Of a DNA stretch of 64,000 bases, positions 1-8,351 are shown piece after piece. The stretch covers positions 6,014,001 through 6,078,000 of the forward strand of contig NZ_CP135079.1 in NCBI RefSeq assembly GCF_032121415.1, read 5' to 3'. This DNA is from Streptomyces parvus (GTDB lineage: Bacteria; Actinomycetota; Actinomycetes; Streptomycetales; Streptomycetaceae). How positions within the stretch are numbered: position 1 is the stretch's first letter; every line of letters starts with the position of its first letter. The position numbers and the translations under genes are program-made. The notes below the pieces were generated by a model, which was given only the letters and a program-made list of their open reading frames with translations, did no database searches and was not told the DNA's origin.

Positions 1-377
1 GACGACAGGTCGGTGTCGGGGGCGCACGACGTACGGCCCTTCTCCAACGAGGCCAGGTCGGAGCCGGCGTGCGTGGTGTCGTTGCCGAAGAAGCTGTGCA
101 TGTGGGAGGCGCCCGGCAGCCCGGGGAAGACGATCGGGTCGTCGGGGAGCCGGTGGGTGTAGGGGCACTCGGCGAGGAACTCGGCCACCCGCACGACATC
201 CGCGGCGGCCTTCGGCGCGGTTTCGGCGGCGGCGCGCTCGACCGCGGCGTTGCCGACGTTGGCCTGGAGGAAGGAGAGGGCGAGGGCGGCCGCGGCGAGC
301 CCGGCGATTCTGTACCGCCAGGACGGCAGGGATCGTTGACGGCGGTGGTCGGGGTTGCGTCGATGACGGAAGAACAC
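1..377 (-). CDS. Secreted DUF1996-family protein, N-terminal part only
   Basis: The reading frame runs off the left edge, so only about 125 N-terminal residues are visible. Start is GTG at 377, preceded by AGGAG five bases upstream. The N-terminus is basic, followed by a hydrophobic stretch (IAGLAAAALALSFLQANVGNA) that looks like a signal peptide. The mature part then shows CPYTHRLPDDPIVFPGLPG followed by ASHMHSFFGNDTTHAGSDL, the Cys/His-rich opening typical of DUF1996 proteins, which occur in streptomycetes and fungi and are often secreted near polysaccharide-degrading enzymes. No biochemical function is established for this domain that I can rely on. Its promoter region carries two GAGCGCTC palindromes of the kind bound by LacI-family sugar repressors, which suggests carbohydrate-dependent regulation (inference). 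Confidence 0.8.
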   Translation of the reverse strand, partial: MFFRHRRNPDHRRQRSLPSWRYRIAGLAAAALALSFLQANVGNAAVERAAAETAPKAAADVVRVAEFLAECPYTHRLPDDPIVFPGLPGASHMHSFFGNDTTHAGSDLASLEKGRTSCAPDTDLS

Positions 378-418
378 GGCACTCCTGTTCGGGGAAGTGG
401 GGGTTCCTGGAGCAAATC

Positions 419-432
419 AGAGAGCGCTCTCT
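419..432. promoter_or_regulatory. LacI-family operator-like palindrome, site 1
   Basis: Perfect 14-bp palindrome AGAGAGCGCTCTCT, 42 bp upstream of the GTG start of the DUF1996 gene. The GAGCGCTC core matches the general form of LacI/CebR-type operators that control glycan-utilisation genes in Streptomyces. A second copy of the core lies at 530-539. The cognate regulator is not in this window. Confidence 0.55.
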
Positions 433-529
433 CAAATGGAACGTAGAAGTGCCTTCTGTGCATGTCAAGGGATCGCGCAGGCTCGGTAAATCGGCATGAT
501 AGAGAGCTAGTTGTGCGTGAAGGCGCAGG

Positions 530-539
530 AGAGCGCTCT
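530..539. promoter_or_regulatory. LacI-family operator-like palindrome, site 2
   Basis: Ten-base palindrome AGAGCGCTCT, centred 109 bp from the first site and 54 bp upstream of the ligase start at 594. It could help repress the DUF1996 gene by looping, or act on the ligase side; the sequence does not decide. Confidence 0.45.
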
Positions 540-593
540 TCCAGCAGGGGGGCGAGAAGGCGATCCGGGCCGTTGTCAGTGGTGGGCGGAAGA

Positions 594-2726
594 ATGGCGA
601 CCATGACGAACTCAGCTGCTGTGCTCGCCGATGCCGCCGCCTACGCCGCCGCCGTGGAAGAGGCCTCCGTCGCCGCCGCCGCGTACTACGCCACGGGCGA
701 GAGCGCGTTGGACGACGACGCCTACGACCGGCTGGCGCGCGGTATAGCCGCGTACGAGGCGGATCATCCAAAGGAGGTGCTCGCCGCCTCGCCGACCGGC
801 AAGGTCGCGGGCGGGGCAGCCGTCGGCGACGTGCCGCACACGGTTCCCATGCTCTCGCTGGACAACGTGTTCTCGGCCGAGCAGTTCGTGACCTGGACCG
901 CCTCGCTGGAGCGGCGCATCGGCAGACCGGTGACCGCGTGGAGCGTCGAGCCGAAGCTCGACGGCCTGGCGGTCGCCGCGCGCTATCGCGACGGCCGGTT
1001 CGAGCGCCTCATCACCCGGGGCGACGGCACTGCGGGCGAGGACGTCTCACATGCGGCGGGCGCGGTCGTCGGACTGCCGGAGCGGCTGGCCGAACCGGTC
1101 ACCATCGAGGTGCGTGGCGAGATCCTCATGACGAACGACCAGTTCGACCAGGGCAACGCGATCCGTACGGAACACGGCGGCGCCCCCTTCGCCAACCCGC
1201 GCAACGGGGCGGCCGGCACCCTGCGCGCCAAGGACCGCGCCTACCGGGTGGAGACGACCTTCTTCGCCTACGGCGCGCTGCCGCTGCCCGATTCCGGGGA
1301 GCTGGGCGAGACCCTGGCGGAACTGCCCCACAGCGAGGTCCTGTCGTACGTCGCCGGCCTCGGCGTGCACACGGCCGCGGGCACCGACGTGGCGCCGGTC
1401 CTGGCCGCCACGGTCGAGGAGGTCCAGGCGCGGGTGGACGCCATAGGCTCGCTGCGCGCCGCGCTGCCGTTCGGCATCGACGGGATCGTGATCAAGGCCG
1501 ATCTGGCGGCCGACCAGCGCGAGGCGGGCTCCGGCACCCGCGCCCCCCGCTGGGCCATCGCCTACAAGCTGCCCGCCGTGGAGAAGATCACCCGCCTGCT
1601 GGCCGTCGAGTGGAACGTCGGGCGGACGGGCGTCATCGCGCCGCGCGCCGTCCTGGAGCCCGTGGAGATCGACGGCTCCACCGTCGGTTACGCCACCCTG
1701 CACAACCCGGCCGACATCACCCGGCGCGACCTGCGGCTGGGGGACCAGGTCATGGTCTACAAGGCCGGCGACATCATCCCGCGCATCGAGGCCCCCGTCG
1801 TCCACCTGCGCACCGGCGAGGAGACGCCGATCGACTTCCCCGAGAGCTGCCCGCAGTGCGGCTCCGACATCGACACGAGCGAACAGCGCTGGCGCTGCAC
1901 CCGAGGCCGCAACTGCCGCCTCGTCGCCTCCGTCTCGTATGCGGCGGGCCGCGATCAGCTGGACATCGAAGGCCTCGGCTCCACCCGGGTCGTCCAGCTC
2001 GTCGACGCGGGTCTCGTCGCGGACTTCGCCGATCTCTTCACCCTGGAGCGCGAGCAGTTGCTCGCCCTGGACCGGATGGGCGAGACCTCCACGGACAATC
2101 TCCTGGCGGCCATCGAGACCGCCCGCACCCGGCCGCTCTCCCGGGTCTTCTGCGCCTTGGGCGTGCGGGGTACGGGGCGCTCCATGTCACGCCGGATCGC
2201 CCGGTATTTCGCCACGATGGACCGGATCGTCGCCGCGGACGTGGAGACGCTCCAGCGGGTGGACGGCATCGGCAAGGAGAAGGCCGCAGCGGTGGTCGCC
2301 GAGCTGGTGGAGCTGGCACCGCTGATCGACAAGCTCGTCGCTGCCGGGGTGACGATGACCGAGCCGGGTGCCACCCCGCCCCCGGAGCCCGGGACGGAGG
2401 AGGAAGCGGCGGCCGGGGCGGACTCCGAGACCGCTGGCGCCGTCGGCACCGGCGCCGCCCTGCCCCTGGCGGGGATGACCGTGGTGGTGACGGGCGCGAT
2501 GTCGGGAGCGCTGGAGAAGCTGTCGCGCAACCAGGTGAACGAGCTGATCGAGCGGGCCGGCGGCAAGTCGTCCTCCAGCGTCTCGCAGCGCACGAGCCTG
2601 CTGGTCGCCGGGGACAAGGCCGGCTCCAAGCGCACCAAGGCGGAGGATCTGGGGATCCGGATCGCGGCGCCGGAGGAGTTCGCGGAGCTGGTCGGCGCGT
2701 TCCTGGCGGCGGGGGAGGACGCCTGA
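594..2726 (+). CDS. ligA: NAD+-dependent DNA ligase (LigA-type, probably a second paralogue)
   Basis: 710 residues. It seals nicks using NAD+. The adenylation motif EPKLDG puts the catalytic lysine at residue 121, followed by TRGDGTAGEDV; next come the oligonucleotide-binding fold, a four-cysteine zinc finger (Cys419, Cys422, Cys435, Cys441), the helix-hairpin-helix region and a C-terminal BRCT domain from about residue 625. I chose ATG 594 (GGCGGAAG upstream); ATG 603 is also possible, and the open frame extends upstream to 462 without a good start. Several positions that are nearly invariant in housekeeping LigA differ: GEDVSHAAGAV instead of GEDVTxN, and SPTGKVAGG instead of SPTxxVGG. A 35-residue Glu/Ala/Gly linker precedes BRCT. 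This suits the second, divergent LigA copy that streptomycetes often carry (inference). It is flanked by unrelated genes. Confidence 0.9.
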   Translation: MATMTNSAAVLADAAAYAAAVEEASVAAAAYYATGESALDDDAYDRLARGIAAYEADHPKEVLAASPTGKVAGGAAVGDVPHTVPMLSLDNVFSAEQFVTWTASLERRIGRPVTAWSVEPKLDGLAVAARYRDGRFERLITRGDGTAGEDVSHAAGAVVGLPERLAEPVTIEVRGEILMTNDQFDQGNAIRTEHGGAPFANPRNGAAGTLRAKDRAYRVETTFFAYGALPLPDSGELGETLAELPHSEVLSYVAGLGVHTAAGTDVAPVLAATVEEVQARVDAIGSLRAALPFGIDGIVIKADLAADQREAGSGTRAPRWAIAYKLPAVEKITRLLAVEWNVGRTGVIAPRAVLEPVEIDGSTVGYATLHNPADITRRDLRLGDQVMVYKAGDIIPRIEAPVVHLRTGEETPIDFPESCPQCGSDIDTSEQRWRCTRGRNCRLVASVSYAAGRDQLDIEGLGSTRVVQLVDAGLVADFADLFTLEREQLLALDRMGETSTDNLLAAIETARTRPLSRVFCALGVRGTGRSMSRRIARYFATMDRIVAADVETLQRVDGIGKEKAAAVVAELVELAPLIDKLVAAGVTMTEPGATPPPEPGTEEEAAAGADSETAGAVGTGAALPLAGMTVVVTGAMSGALEKLSRNQVNELIERAGGKSSSSVSQRTSLLVAGDKAGSKRTKAEDLGIRIAAPEEFAELVGAFLAAGEDA

Positions 2727-2803
2727 GCCGGTGACCGCCGCAGACGGTGTGGCGGCGCGCCTGTGAATCAGCGAGGAAGTGGCGTTCCACCACCCCGTAT
2801 TGC

Positions 2804-2832
2804 ATAGTGAGGGCTCGGTCGTGCCTCACTAT
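2804..2832. promoter_or_regulatory. Perfect 9-bp inverted repeat upstream of the MreB-like gene
   Basis: ATAGTGAGG and CCTCACTAT are separated by 11 bases, in the gap between the ligase and the actin-like gene. It is unusually A/T-containing for this genome and has no T-run, so an operator is more likely than a terminator, though it would also fold as a hairpin in RNA. Confidence 0.4.
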
Positions 2833-2887
2833 CAGTGGGCCGACGGGTGCGTGGGCGGCGGAGACGGCCGGCCGGGGGTGAGGGACG

Positions 2888-3979
2888 ATGCGTTCTGTGC
2901 ACGACGGACAGCGACCGGGTCGCGCCGTCCCCCCGTGGTCCGGACCCGCCCTGAGGGTGCAGGCCCTGAGCGCCGCTGCCCTCTCCTCGCCCCGTCGTGC
3001 TCCTGTTCCGACCGTCCCGATCACTTCCGCAACCGGCGAGCGGCGAGGGCCGTTCCGCCCGGGGGCGGGCCCATGGGGGAAGGGCCCCGGACCGCTTCGT
3101 GACGGAAGCGGTGCCGGGGCGTTCGGGGCGGGACGTTCCGGAGACTCCCCAGGGGGTTTCCGGACGCATCACCAGCACCGGCGTCAACACCAGGGCGCCG
3201 GGAACGGCGCCCCGGTCGCGCGGGGCCTGGCCCTGGACCTCGGCAGCTCCCGCACCCGGGCCTGGGTGCCCGGCCGGGGGCTGCTCCTCGAACCGTTCCC
3301 CGGCTCGGGCCCCCACGGGGGTGCCGAGCGCCCCGTCCGTCGCGGGCGCATCGTCGACCCCGAGTCCTGCGGCCGGCTGCTCGGCCGGATCGCCGACGCG
3401 GCCCTGGGCCCCGACCGCAGCGACAGCGTGATCGTGCTCAGCCACCCCGTGCTCGCCGGCGCGGAACACCGCACCGCCGCGCGTGCCCTGCTCGCCGGGC
3501 TGGGGACGACGCGCGTCCTGGTCCTCAGCAGCGCCCGGGCCGCCGCCGCGTACGCGGGACCGAGGGAGACGGGCCCCCTTCTCGTCGTCGACCTGGGAGC
3601 CGAGCTGACCGAGGTCACCCTCCTCGTGGGCGGCCTGGTCGCCGACGCCCGGCAGGCCGAGAGCGGACTCGACGACCTCGACGGCCTCGATCCTGCGACG
3701 CTTCCCACTGTCCTCGGCCGCACGGTGCTCGACATGATCACGTCCATGTGGCGGCACGACCGGCACGGCGCGATCCGGGGAGCCCTGCGCAAGGGCCCCG
3801 TGCTCGCGGGCGGCGGCGCGCTGCGGTCCGACGTCACCGAGCACCTCGCCCGCTGCCTCGGCACCCGGGTGCGCCTGGCCGACGACCCGTCGACCACGGT
3901 CGTCCGCGGCGCCGGACAGATCCTCAGCTCCGTGCTCCGCCACCGGCCGACGCCCGAGCGATCCGGCCACCCGAGGTGA
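2888..3979 (+). CDS. MreB-like actin-family ATPase
   Basis: 363 residues. Residues from about 110 onward form an actin/Hsp70-fold ATPase of the MreB type: phosphate-1 loop LALDLGSSRTRAW, phosphate-2 loop LLVVDLGAELTEV near residue 235, and adenosine motif LAGGGALRSD near 307. The first 110 residues are Pro/Arg/Gly-rich with no recognised domain. The frame offers only ATG 2888 (GTGAGGG seven bases upstream), GTG 2897 and a GTG near 2954 as starts, so the long N-terminus may be real. Streptomycetes usually encode MreB, Mbl and a third, shorter and divergent MreB-like protein involved in spore-wall functions; this fits the third class because it lacks the mreCD neighbours (inference). The stop overlaps the GTG of the next gene, so the two are translationally coupled. 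Confidence 0.75.
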   Translation: MRSVHDGQRPGRAVPPWSGPALRVQALSAAALSSPRRAPVPTVPITSATGERRGPFRPGAGPWGKGPGPLRDGSGAGAFGAGRSGDSPGGFRTHHQHRRQHQGAGNGAPVARGLALDLGSSRTRAWVPGRGLLLEPFPGSGPHGGAERPVRRGRIVDPESCGRLLGRIADAALGPDRSDSVIVLSHPVLAGAEHRTAARALLAGLGTTRVLVLSSARAAAAYAGPRETGPLLVVDLGAELTEVTLLVGGLVADARQAESGLDDLDGLDPATLPTVLGRTVLDMITSMWRHDRHGAIRGALRKGPVLAGGGALRSDVTEHLARCLGTRVRLADDPSTTVVRGAGQILSSVLRHRPTPERSGHPR

Positions 3980-4641
3980 CGCCGTACCGGGGACGGCCCC
4001 GGCCGCACACGCACCGGGTGCGGTGCGTGCTGGTCACGCTGCTCCTCGCCGTCCTCACCCTGGTCGGCGGTGCCGCCACGGCGAACGGGGCGGCGCCCGC
4101 AGCCCTGGCCACCCGAAGCCTCGCGCCCGCCGCCGTCGCCGAGGCCCCGCCCTCCGCCGCACCCCGGATCCACCGAACCGGGCATCGCACAGGGCATGAC
4201 AGCGCACCGGCGTCCCGGCACCGCACCTGCCACAGCGGCGCACTCGGCTCCCGGCACCAGGCCGGGCACGGCATCGCACACGACGTCCGGCATCAGGCCG
4301 GGCACGGCATCGCACACGACGTCCGGCATCTCGTGGCGCAGGCCACGCACGAGCAGCCCAGGGCGGCGGCCGATCCGGCACAGGCCCCCCGGGCGGGCAC
4401 CGGCCGGGCGTACCTGCTCCTCCACGCGCCACCGCCGCCGCACGACGTGCTGACCCCCGCTCCGCCGGGGCCGGCCGAGCCGCGCGGCGGTGGCCGGCAG
4501 GTCGCCGAGGACTCCTTCGACGCACCGGGCAGCCGCCGGGGCGCGCTTCCCGGTGTGCGCGGACCTCCGCGCAGGACCACCGGTCCCACGACCGGTCATC
4601 CGCCGTCCTGCTCTGCCGTTCCGGCGTCGCGTCCTCGCTGA
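3976..4641 (+). CDS. Secreted or membrane-anchored His-rich repeat protein, function unknown
   Basis: 221 residues, starting at GTG 3976 inside GTGA, which is also the stop of the MreB-like gene. A basic N-terminus is followed by a hydrophobic helix (CVLVTLLLAVLTLVGGAA, residues 18-35), so it is exported or anchored. The following part is rich in His, Arg and Gly (HRTGHRTGHD), then contains two identical 12-residue units QAGHGIAHDVRH encoded by a perfect 36-bp tandem duplication. The C-terminal half is Pro/Gly-rich and probably disordered. I recognise no family. Its position between an actin-like protein and SecDF may mean an envelope role, and the histidines may bind metal; both are inference. 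Codon bias and coupling argue that it is a real gene. Confidence 0.55.
   Translation: MTPYRGRPRPHTHRVRCVLVTLLLAVLTLVGGAATANGAAPAALATRSLAPAAVAEAPPSAAPRIHRTGHRTGHDSAPASRHRTCHSGALGSRHQAGHGIAHDVRHQAGHGIAHDVRHLVAQATHEQPRAAADPAQAPRAGTGRAYLLLHAPPPPHDVLTPAPPGPAEPRGGGRQVAEDSFDAPGSRRGALPGVRGPPRRTTGPTTGHPPSCSAVPASRPR
4258..4329 (+). repeat. Perfect 36-bp tandem duplication inside the His-rich gene
   Basis: Two identical 36-bp copies, 4258-4293 and 4294-4329, each starting CAGGCCGGGCACGGCATCG, in frame and encoding QAGHGIAHDVRH twice. A perfect tandem copy implies recent duplication. Confidence 0.9.
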
Positions 4642-4674
4642 GGTGAGGGCGCGACGCCCCACCGGAGGATTTCC

Positions 4675-7017
4675 ATGACTCGCGCCACCGCGGTGCGAGC
4701 GGTCCTGGCTGCCGCCGTGCTGCTCGTCTCCGTCTTCATCACCCTGACCATGTCGCCCAGACTCGGCCTCGATCTCCAGGGCGGCACCCGCATCGTGCTC
4801 CAGGCCCGGGACACCGCCACCGTCGAGGCGGACCGGGAGACCACGGACCGCACCCTGGAGGTGCTGCGGCAGCGGATCGACTCGCTGGGCGTCTCCGAAC
4901 CGACGCTGACCCGTTCCGGCGAGGACCGGATCATCGTCGAACTGCCCGACGTACAGGATCCGCGCCAGGCCGCCGAGGTGATCGGCCGGACGGCCCAACT
5001 CACCTTCCACGCGGTCGAGGGCCCGGGGACCGATGGACCGGAGGAAAAGTCTCCGGATCCCGAATCCACCACCGACCCCGACCCCCAGCGGCTGACGCTC
5101 CCCGACGAGCAGGGCCGGTCGCTCGCCCTCGGCGAGCCCCGGCTCTCCGGCGCGGGCGTCGAGGACGCGAGTGCCGCTTTCGACGCGCAGGGCGGAGCGG
5201 GCTGGACGGTGTCGCTGGAGTTCCGCAAGGGCGCCGGGCAGGACTGGAAGAAGCTGACCGGCGAGGCCGCCTGCCACCCCGCCGGGGACGACCGGCGCAG
5301 GGTCGCCATCGTCCTCGACGAAAAGGTCATCTCCTCGCCGCAGGTCGACCCCTCGGTCGGCTGCCGGGCCGGACTGCCGTCCGGGGCCACCCAGATCACC
5401 GGGTCGTTCAGCGCGGACGAGGCGCGTGACCTGGCGCTGCTCATCAAGGGCGGGGCCCTTCCCGTGCCCGTCGAGATCGTCGAGCAGCGGACCGTCGGCC
5501 CGACGCTGGGCGCGGCGGCCATCGACGCGAGCGCGCAGGCCGCCCTCATCGGAGCCGCCGCCACCGCGCTCTTCATCACCGTCGTCTACCGCCTCTTCGG
5601 CGCGCTGGCCGCCGTGGCGCTGGGCGCGTACGGGGTGATCTCGTACGCCGCACTCGTCGCCCTCGGCGTCACGCTGACCCTTCCCGGGCTCGCCGGGTTC
5701 GTCCTCGCGATCGGGATGGCGGTCGACGCGAACGTCCTGGTCTTCGAACGGGCCAGGGAGGAGTGCGCCGACCGGCCGAAACGCTCCCTGCGCTCCGCGC
5801 TGGCCACCGGGTTCCAGAAGGCGTGGAGCGCGGTCGCCGACTCCAACGCGACCACGCTGATCGCGGCCGGGCTGCTCTTCTTCCTGGGCTCCGGCCCGGT
5901 CAAGGGCTTCGGTGTCACGCTCGCCATCGGGGTCCTCGCCTCGATGTTCTCCGCCCTGGTCATCGCCCGCGCGCTCACCGAGATCGCGGCGAACTCCCGC
6001 TTCGTCAGCGACTACCGGGGCGTCAACGGCATCGGGCGACCCGGTGCCGTACGCACATGGCTGGTCCGCAAGGATCCGAAGCTCTTCCGGAAACCGGTGA
6101 GGTGGCTCGTCGTCTCGGCGGCGCTGGTCGTCGTCGCGGTGGCCGGGATCGTGGTGCGCGGGGTCGATCTGGGCGTCGAGTTCACCGGGGGCCGGCTGGT
6201 CGAGTACTCCACCAGCCGCCCGGTCGACGTGGAGACGGCCCGGGACAGCATCGCCGCCGCCGGGTTCGGGGACGCCGAGGTCACCACGGCGGGCGACGGC
6301 GACCTGTCCGTACGCACGGGGAAGCTCGACAACGACGGCGAGCACGCCGTGCGCGCCGCCCTCGCCGAGGAGGGCGGCGAGACGACGAAGGTACGGGACG
6401 AGCTGATCGGCCCGAGCCTCGGCGACGAACTGCGCCGCAACGCGCTGATCGCCCTGGGCGTCGCGGTGGCCGTGCAGCTGGCCTACCTGGCGGTCCGGTT
6501 CCGCTGGACGTTCGCGGTGGCGTCCGTCGTGGCGATGGTGCACGACGTGGTCCTCGTGGTGGGGGCCTTCGCGTGGCTGGGGCGGCCGGTGGACGGCATC
6601 TTCCTGGCCGCCCTGCTCACCGTGATCGGCTATTCGGTCAACGACTCGGTGGTGGTCTTCGACCGGGTGCGGGAGCTGTGGGGGGCGAACCGGCGTACTC
6701 CGTTGGACACCATCGCCCGCCGGGCCGTCCTGCAGACCGTCCCCCGTACGGTGAACACCGGGATGGGCGCCCTGTTCATCCTGGCCGCCCTCGCGGTGCT
6801 GGGCGGCGATTCACTCGCCGACTTCGCGCTCGCCCTGCTCATCGGCATCGTCGTCGGTACCTGGTCCTCGGTGTTCACCGCCGTACCCGGGGCCCTCGCC
6901 CTGGAGCGCGGCGCCAAGGCTCCGCCGCCGCCCGCACCGGGGAAGGGGAAGGGCACGCCGCGCGGAAAGGCGCGGTCCACACGCCGCGACCCGCTCGACA
7001 ACGGAGCCCGCGTCTGA
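4675..7017 (+). CDS. secDF: Fused protein-export membrane protein SecDF
   Basis: 780 residues, start ATG 4675 with GGAGGA eight bases upstream. The SecD half begins with a membrane helix and the D1 motif LGLDLQGGTRI near residue 30, then the P1 periplasmic domain (with an acidic Pro-rich insertion around 120-145) and six helices including GMAVDANVLVFERAREE. The SecF half follows with its own first helix, LGVEFTGGRLVEY near residue 500, and a second set of helices with VIGYSVNDSVVVFDRVRE. SecD and SecF join SecYEG and use the proton gradient to help pull exported proteins across. Streptomycetes commonly have separate secD and secF plus a fused copy; this is the fused type. The C-terminus is a basic cytoplasmic tail. 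Confidence 0.93.
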   Translation: MTRATAVRAVLAAAVLLVSVFITLTMSPRLGLDLQGGTRIVLQARDTATVEADRETTDRTLEVLRQRIDSLGVSEPTLTRSGEDRIIVELPDVQDPRQAAEVIGRTAQLTFHAVEGPGTDGPEEKSPDPESTTDPDPQRLTLPDEQGRSLALGEPRLSGAGVEDASAAFDAQGGAGWTVSLEFRKGAGQDWKKLTGEAACHPAGDDRRRVAIVLDEKVISSPQVDPSVGCRAGLPSGATQITGSFSADEARDLALLIKGGALPVPVEIVEQRTVGPTLGAAAIDASAQAALIGAAATALFITVVYRLFGALAAVALGAYGVISYAALVALGVTLTLPGLAGFVLAIGMAVDANVLVFERAREECADRPKRSLRSALATGFQKAWSAVADSNATTLIAAGLLFFLGSGPVKGFGVTLAIGVLASMFSALVIARALTEIAANSRFVSDYRGVNGIGRPGAVRTWLVRKDPKLFRKPVRWLVVSAALVVVAVAGIVVRGVDLGVEFTGGRLVEYSTSRPVDVETARDSIAAAGFGDAEVTTAGDGDLSVRTGKLDNDGEHAVRAALAEEGGETTKVRDELIGPSLGDELRRNALIALGVAVAVQLAYLAVRFRWTFAVASVVAMVHDVVLVVGAFAWLGRPVDGIFLAALLTVIGYSVNDSVVVFDRVRELWGANRRTPLDTIARRAVLQTVPRTVNTGMGALFILAALAVLGGDSLADFALALLIGIVVGTWSSVFTAVPGALALERGAKAPPPPAPGKGKGTPRGKARSTRRDPLDNGARV

Positions 7018-7038
7018 GGGGAGCGGGAAGGGGCCGGG

Positions 7039-7905
7039 TCAGGACGGGACGTGGGCGTGGAGATAGGCGGCGGTCTCCCGGTCCGCCGGGAGGAACGTCT
7101 CGATGGCCAGCTCGGCCACCGTCACGTCCATCGGCGTGTTGAACGTCGCGATCGACGACACGAACGACAGGACCCGGCCCCCGTGTTCGAGCAGCATCGG
7201 CAGCGCGAACGCGGCGGCCCGGTCCCGCTTCCGCCCCGCGCCGCCGGCCCCGTCGGCGACCGGGACCGCACCGCCTGTCCCCCCGGCGGTGCGGTCCGCG
7301 CCGCCGGGCCGGGCGGGGGCCGGGTAGGCGGCCACCTCGTCGTACAGCTCGCGCAGGGCCGGTGAGCGTACGAGGGCGATCTGACGGTCCATCTGCGCCA
7401 GCAGGTCCGCCCGCCACTCGGGGAGGTTCACGATGCGCGGGGCGAGCCCCTCCGGGTGGAGGGTGAGCCGCATGGCGTTCAGCGGTGGGGTCAGCAGCTT
7501 CTCCGGTACGCCTTCCAGGAGCAGCGCGACCCCGCGGTTGGCCGCCACCACCCCGTACGTGCCGTCCACCACGAGGGCCGGATACGGCTCGTACGCCGCG
7601 AGCAGGCGCTCCAGACTCTCGCGCAGGGAGGCCATCGCGGGGTCGTCGAGAGGCGTCTGCGGGTAGCGGGGCGCGTAACCGGCGATCACGAGGAGGGCGT
7701 TGCGTTCCCGGACCGGGATGTCCAGCTGTTCGGCCAGCCGCAGGACCATGTCCTCGCTGGGCCGGGAGCGGCCCGTCTCGATGAACGAGATGTGGCGGGC
7801 CGAGGAGTCCGCGCGCAGGGCCAGCTCCAACTGGCTGATGCGCCGCTGTTCCCGCCAGTCCCGCAGCAGCGGCCCCACTCCCGTGTCGGGCAAGACAGTC
7901 GTCAT
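7039..7905 (-). CDS. XRE-family regulator with MmyB-like ligand domain
   Basis: 288 residues. An N-terminal helix-turn-helix of the Cro/C1 type (GPLLRDWREQRRISQLELAL ... ISFIETGRSRPS, residues 11-55) is followed by the MmyB-type domain that occurs in many actinobacterial regulators and is thought to bind a small hydrophobic ligand. The central segment at about 195-220 (GGADRTAGGTGGAVPVADGA) is a low-complexity insertion. The gene converges on secDF with only 21 bases between the stops, and is divergent from the pterin dehydratase gene at 8008. MmyB regulators often control a divergently transcribed oxidoreductase; no such gene is adjacent here. Confidence 0.85.
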   Translation of the reverse strand: MTTVLPDTGVGPLLRDWREQRRISQLELALRADSSARHISFIETGRSRPSEDMVLRLAEQLDIPVRERNALLVIAGYAPRYPQTPLDDPAMASLRESLERLLAAYEPYPALVVDGTYGVVAANRGVALLLEGVPEKLLTPPLNAMRLTLHPEGLAPRIVNLPEWRADLLAQMDRQIALVRSPALRELYDEVAAYPAPARPGGADRTAGGTGGAVPVADGAGGAGRKRDRAAAFALPMLLEHGGRVLSFVSSIATFNTPMDVTVAELAIETFLPADRETAAYLHAHVPS

Positions 7906-8007
7906 GCCCAGACCGTAACGTCACCGGGCGGGCCGGTCACGGTGCCGGTACGGGCCGCCCGGCCGTGACGCATAAGCCGACCCACCGAGACCCACGGGAG
8001 CCGTCCC

Positions 8008-8313
8008 ATGAGCGCCGAACCGCTGTCGCCGTCCGAGACCGAGAACCGGCTGGAGAGCCTGCCCGGCTGGGCGCTGGAAGGGGGCCGGATCACCCGGACC
8101 TACCGGCTGCCCTCCCACTTCGCCGCCGCCGCGCTGACGGTCCACATCGCGCGGATCCAGGACGAGCTGAACCACCACTCCGATCTGACGCTCGGCTACA
8201 ACACGGTGGCCCTCGCCGTCCACACGCACTCCGCGGGCGGTGCGATCACCGAGAAGGACCTGGCGCTCGCCGCCCGGGTGGCGGCCGCCGCCCCGGCCCA
8301 CGGAGCCGACTAG
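8008..8313 (+). CDS. phhB: 4a-hydroxytetrahydrobiopterin dehydratase (pterin carbinolamine dehydratase)
   Basis: 101 residues, about the normal length. The family dehydrates 4a-hydroxytetrahydropterin to the quinonoid dihydropterin, recycling cofactor for aromatic amino acid hydroxylases. The protein shows the expected one-domain pattern: PGWALEGGRITRTYRLPSHF, then a helix, then the His pair of the active site in ELNHHSDLTLGYNTV (DCoH proteins have xHHP or xHHS), and a final T-H segment before the C-terminal helix. No aromatic amino acid hydroxylase is in the window. It is monocistronic and ends 38 bases before the convergent LysR gene. Confidence 0.88.
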   Translation: MSAEPLSPSETENRLESLPGWALEGGRITRTYRLPSHFAAAALTVHIARIQDELNHHSDLTLGYNTVALAVHTHSAGGAITEKDLALAARVAAAAPAHGAD

Positions 8314-8351
8314 CCACCGGTGAGCGGAACAGCCCATCCGCACCCTCCCGC

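Noticed and set aside
4258..4329. Repeats that might be taken for a CRISPR array
   Set aside because: There are only two copies, directly adjacent with no spacer, in frame within a protein; no cas genes are near.
3184..6543. A long minus-strand frame across MreB-like, His-rich and SecDF genes
   Set aside because: It is a composition shadow of three plus-strand genes; the protein is charged and repetitive, without domains.
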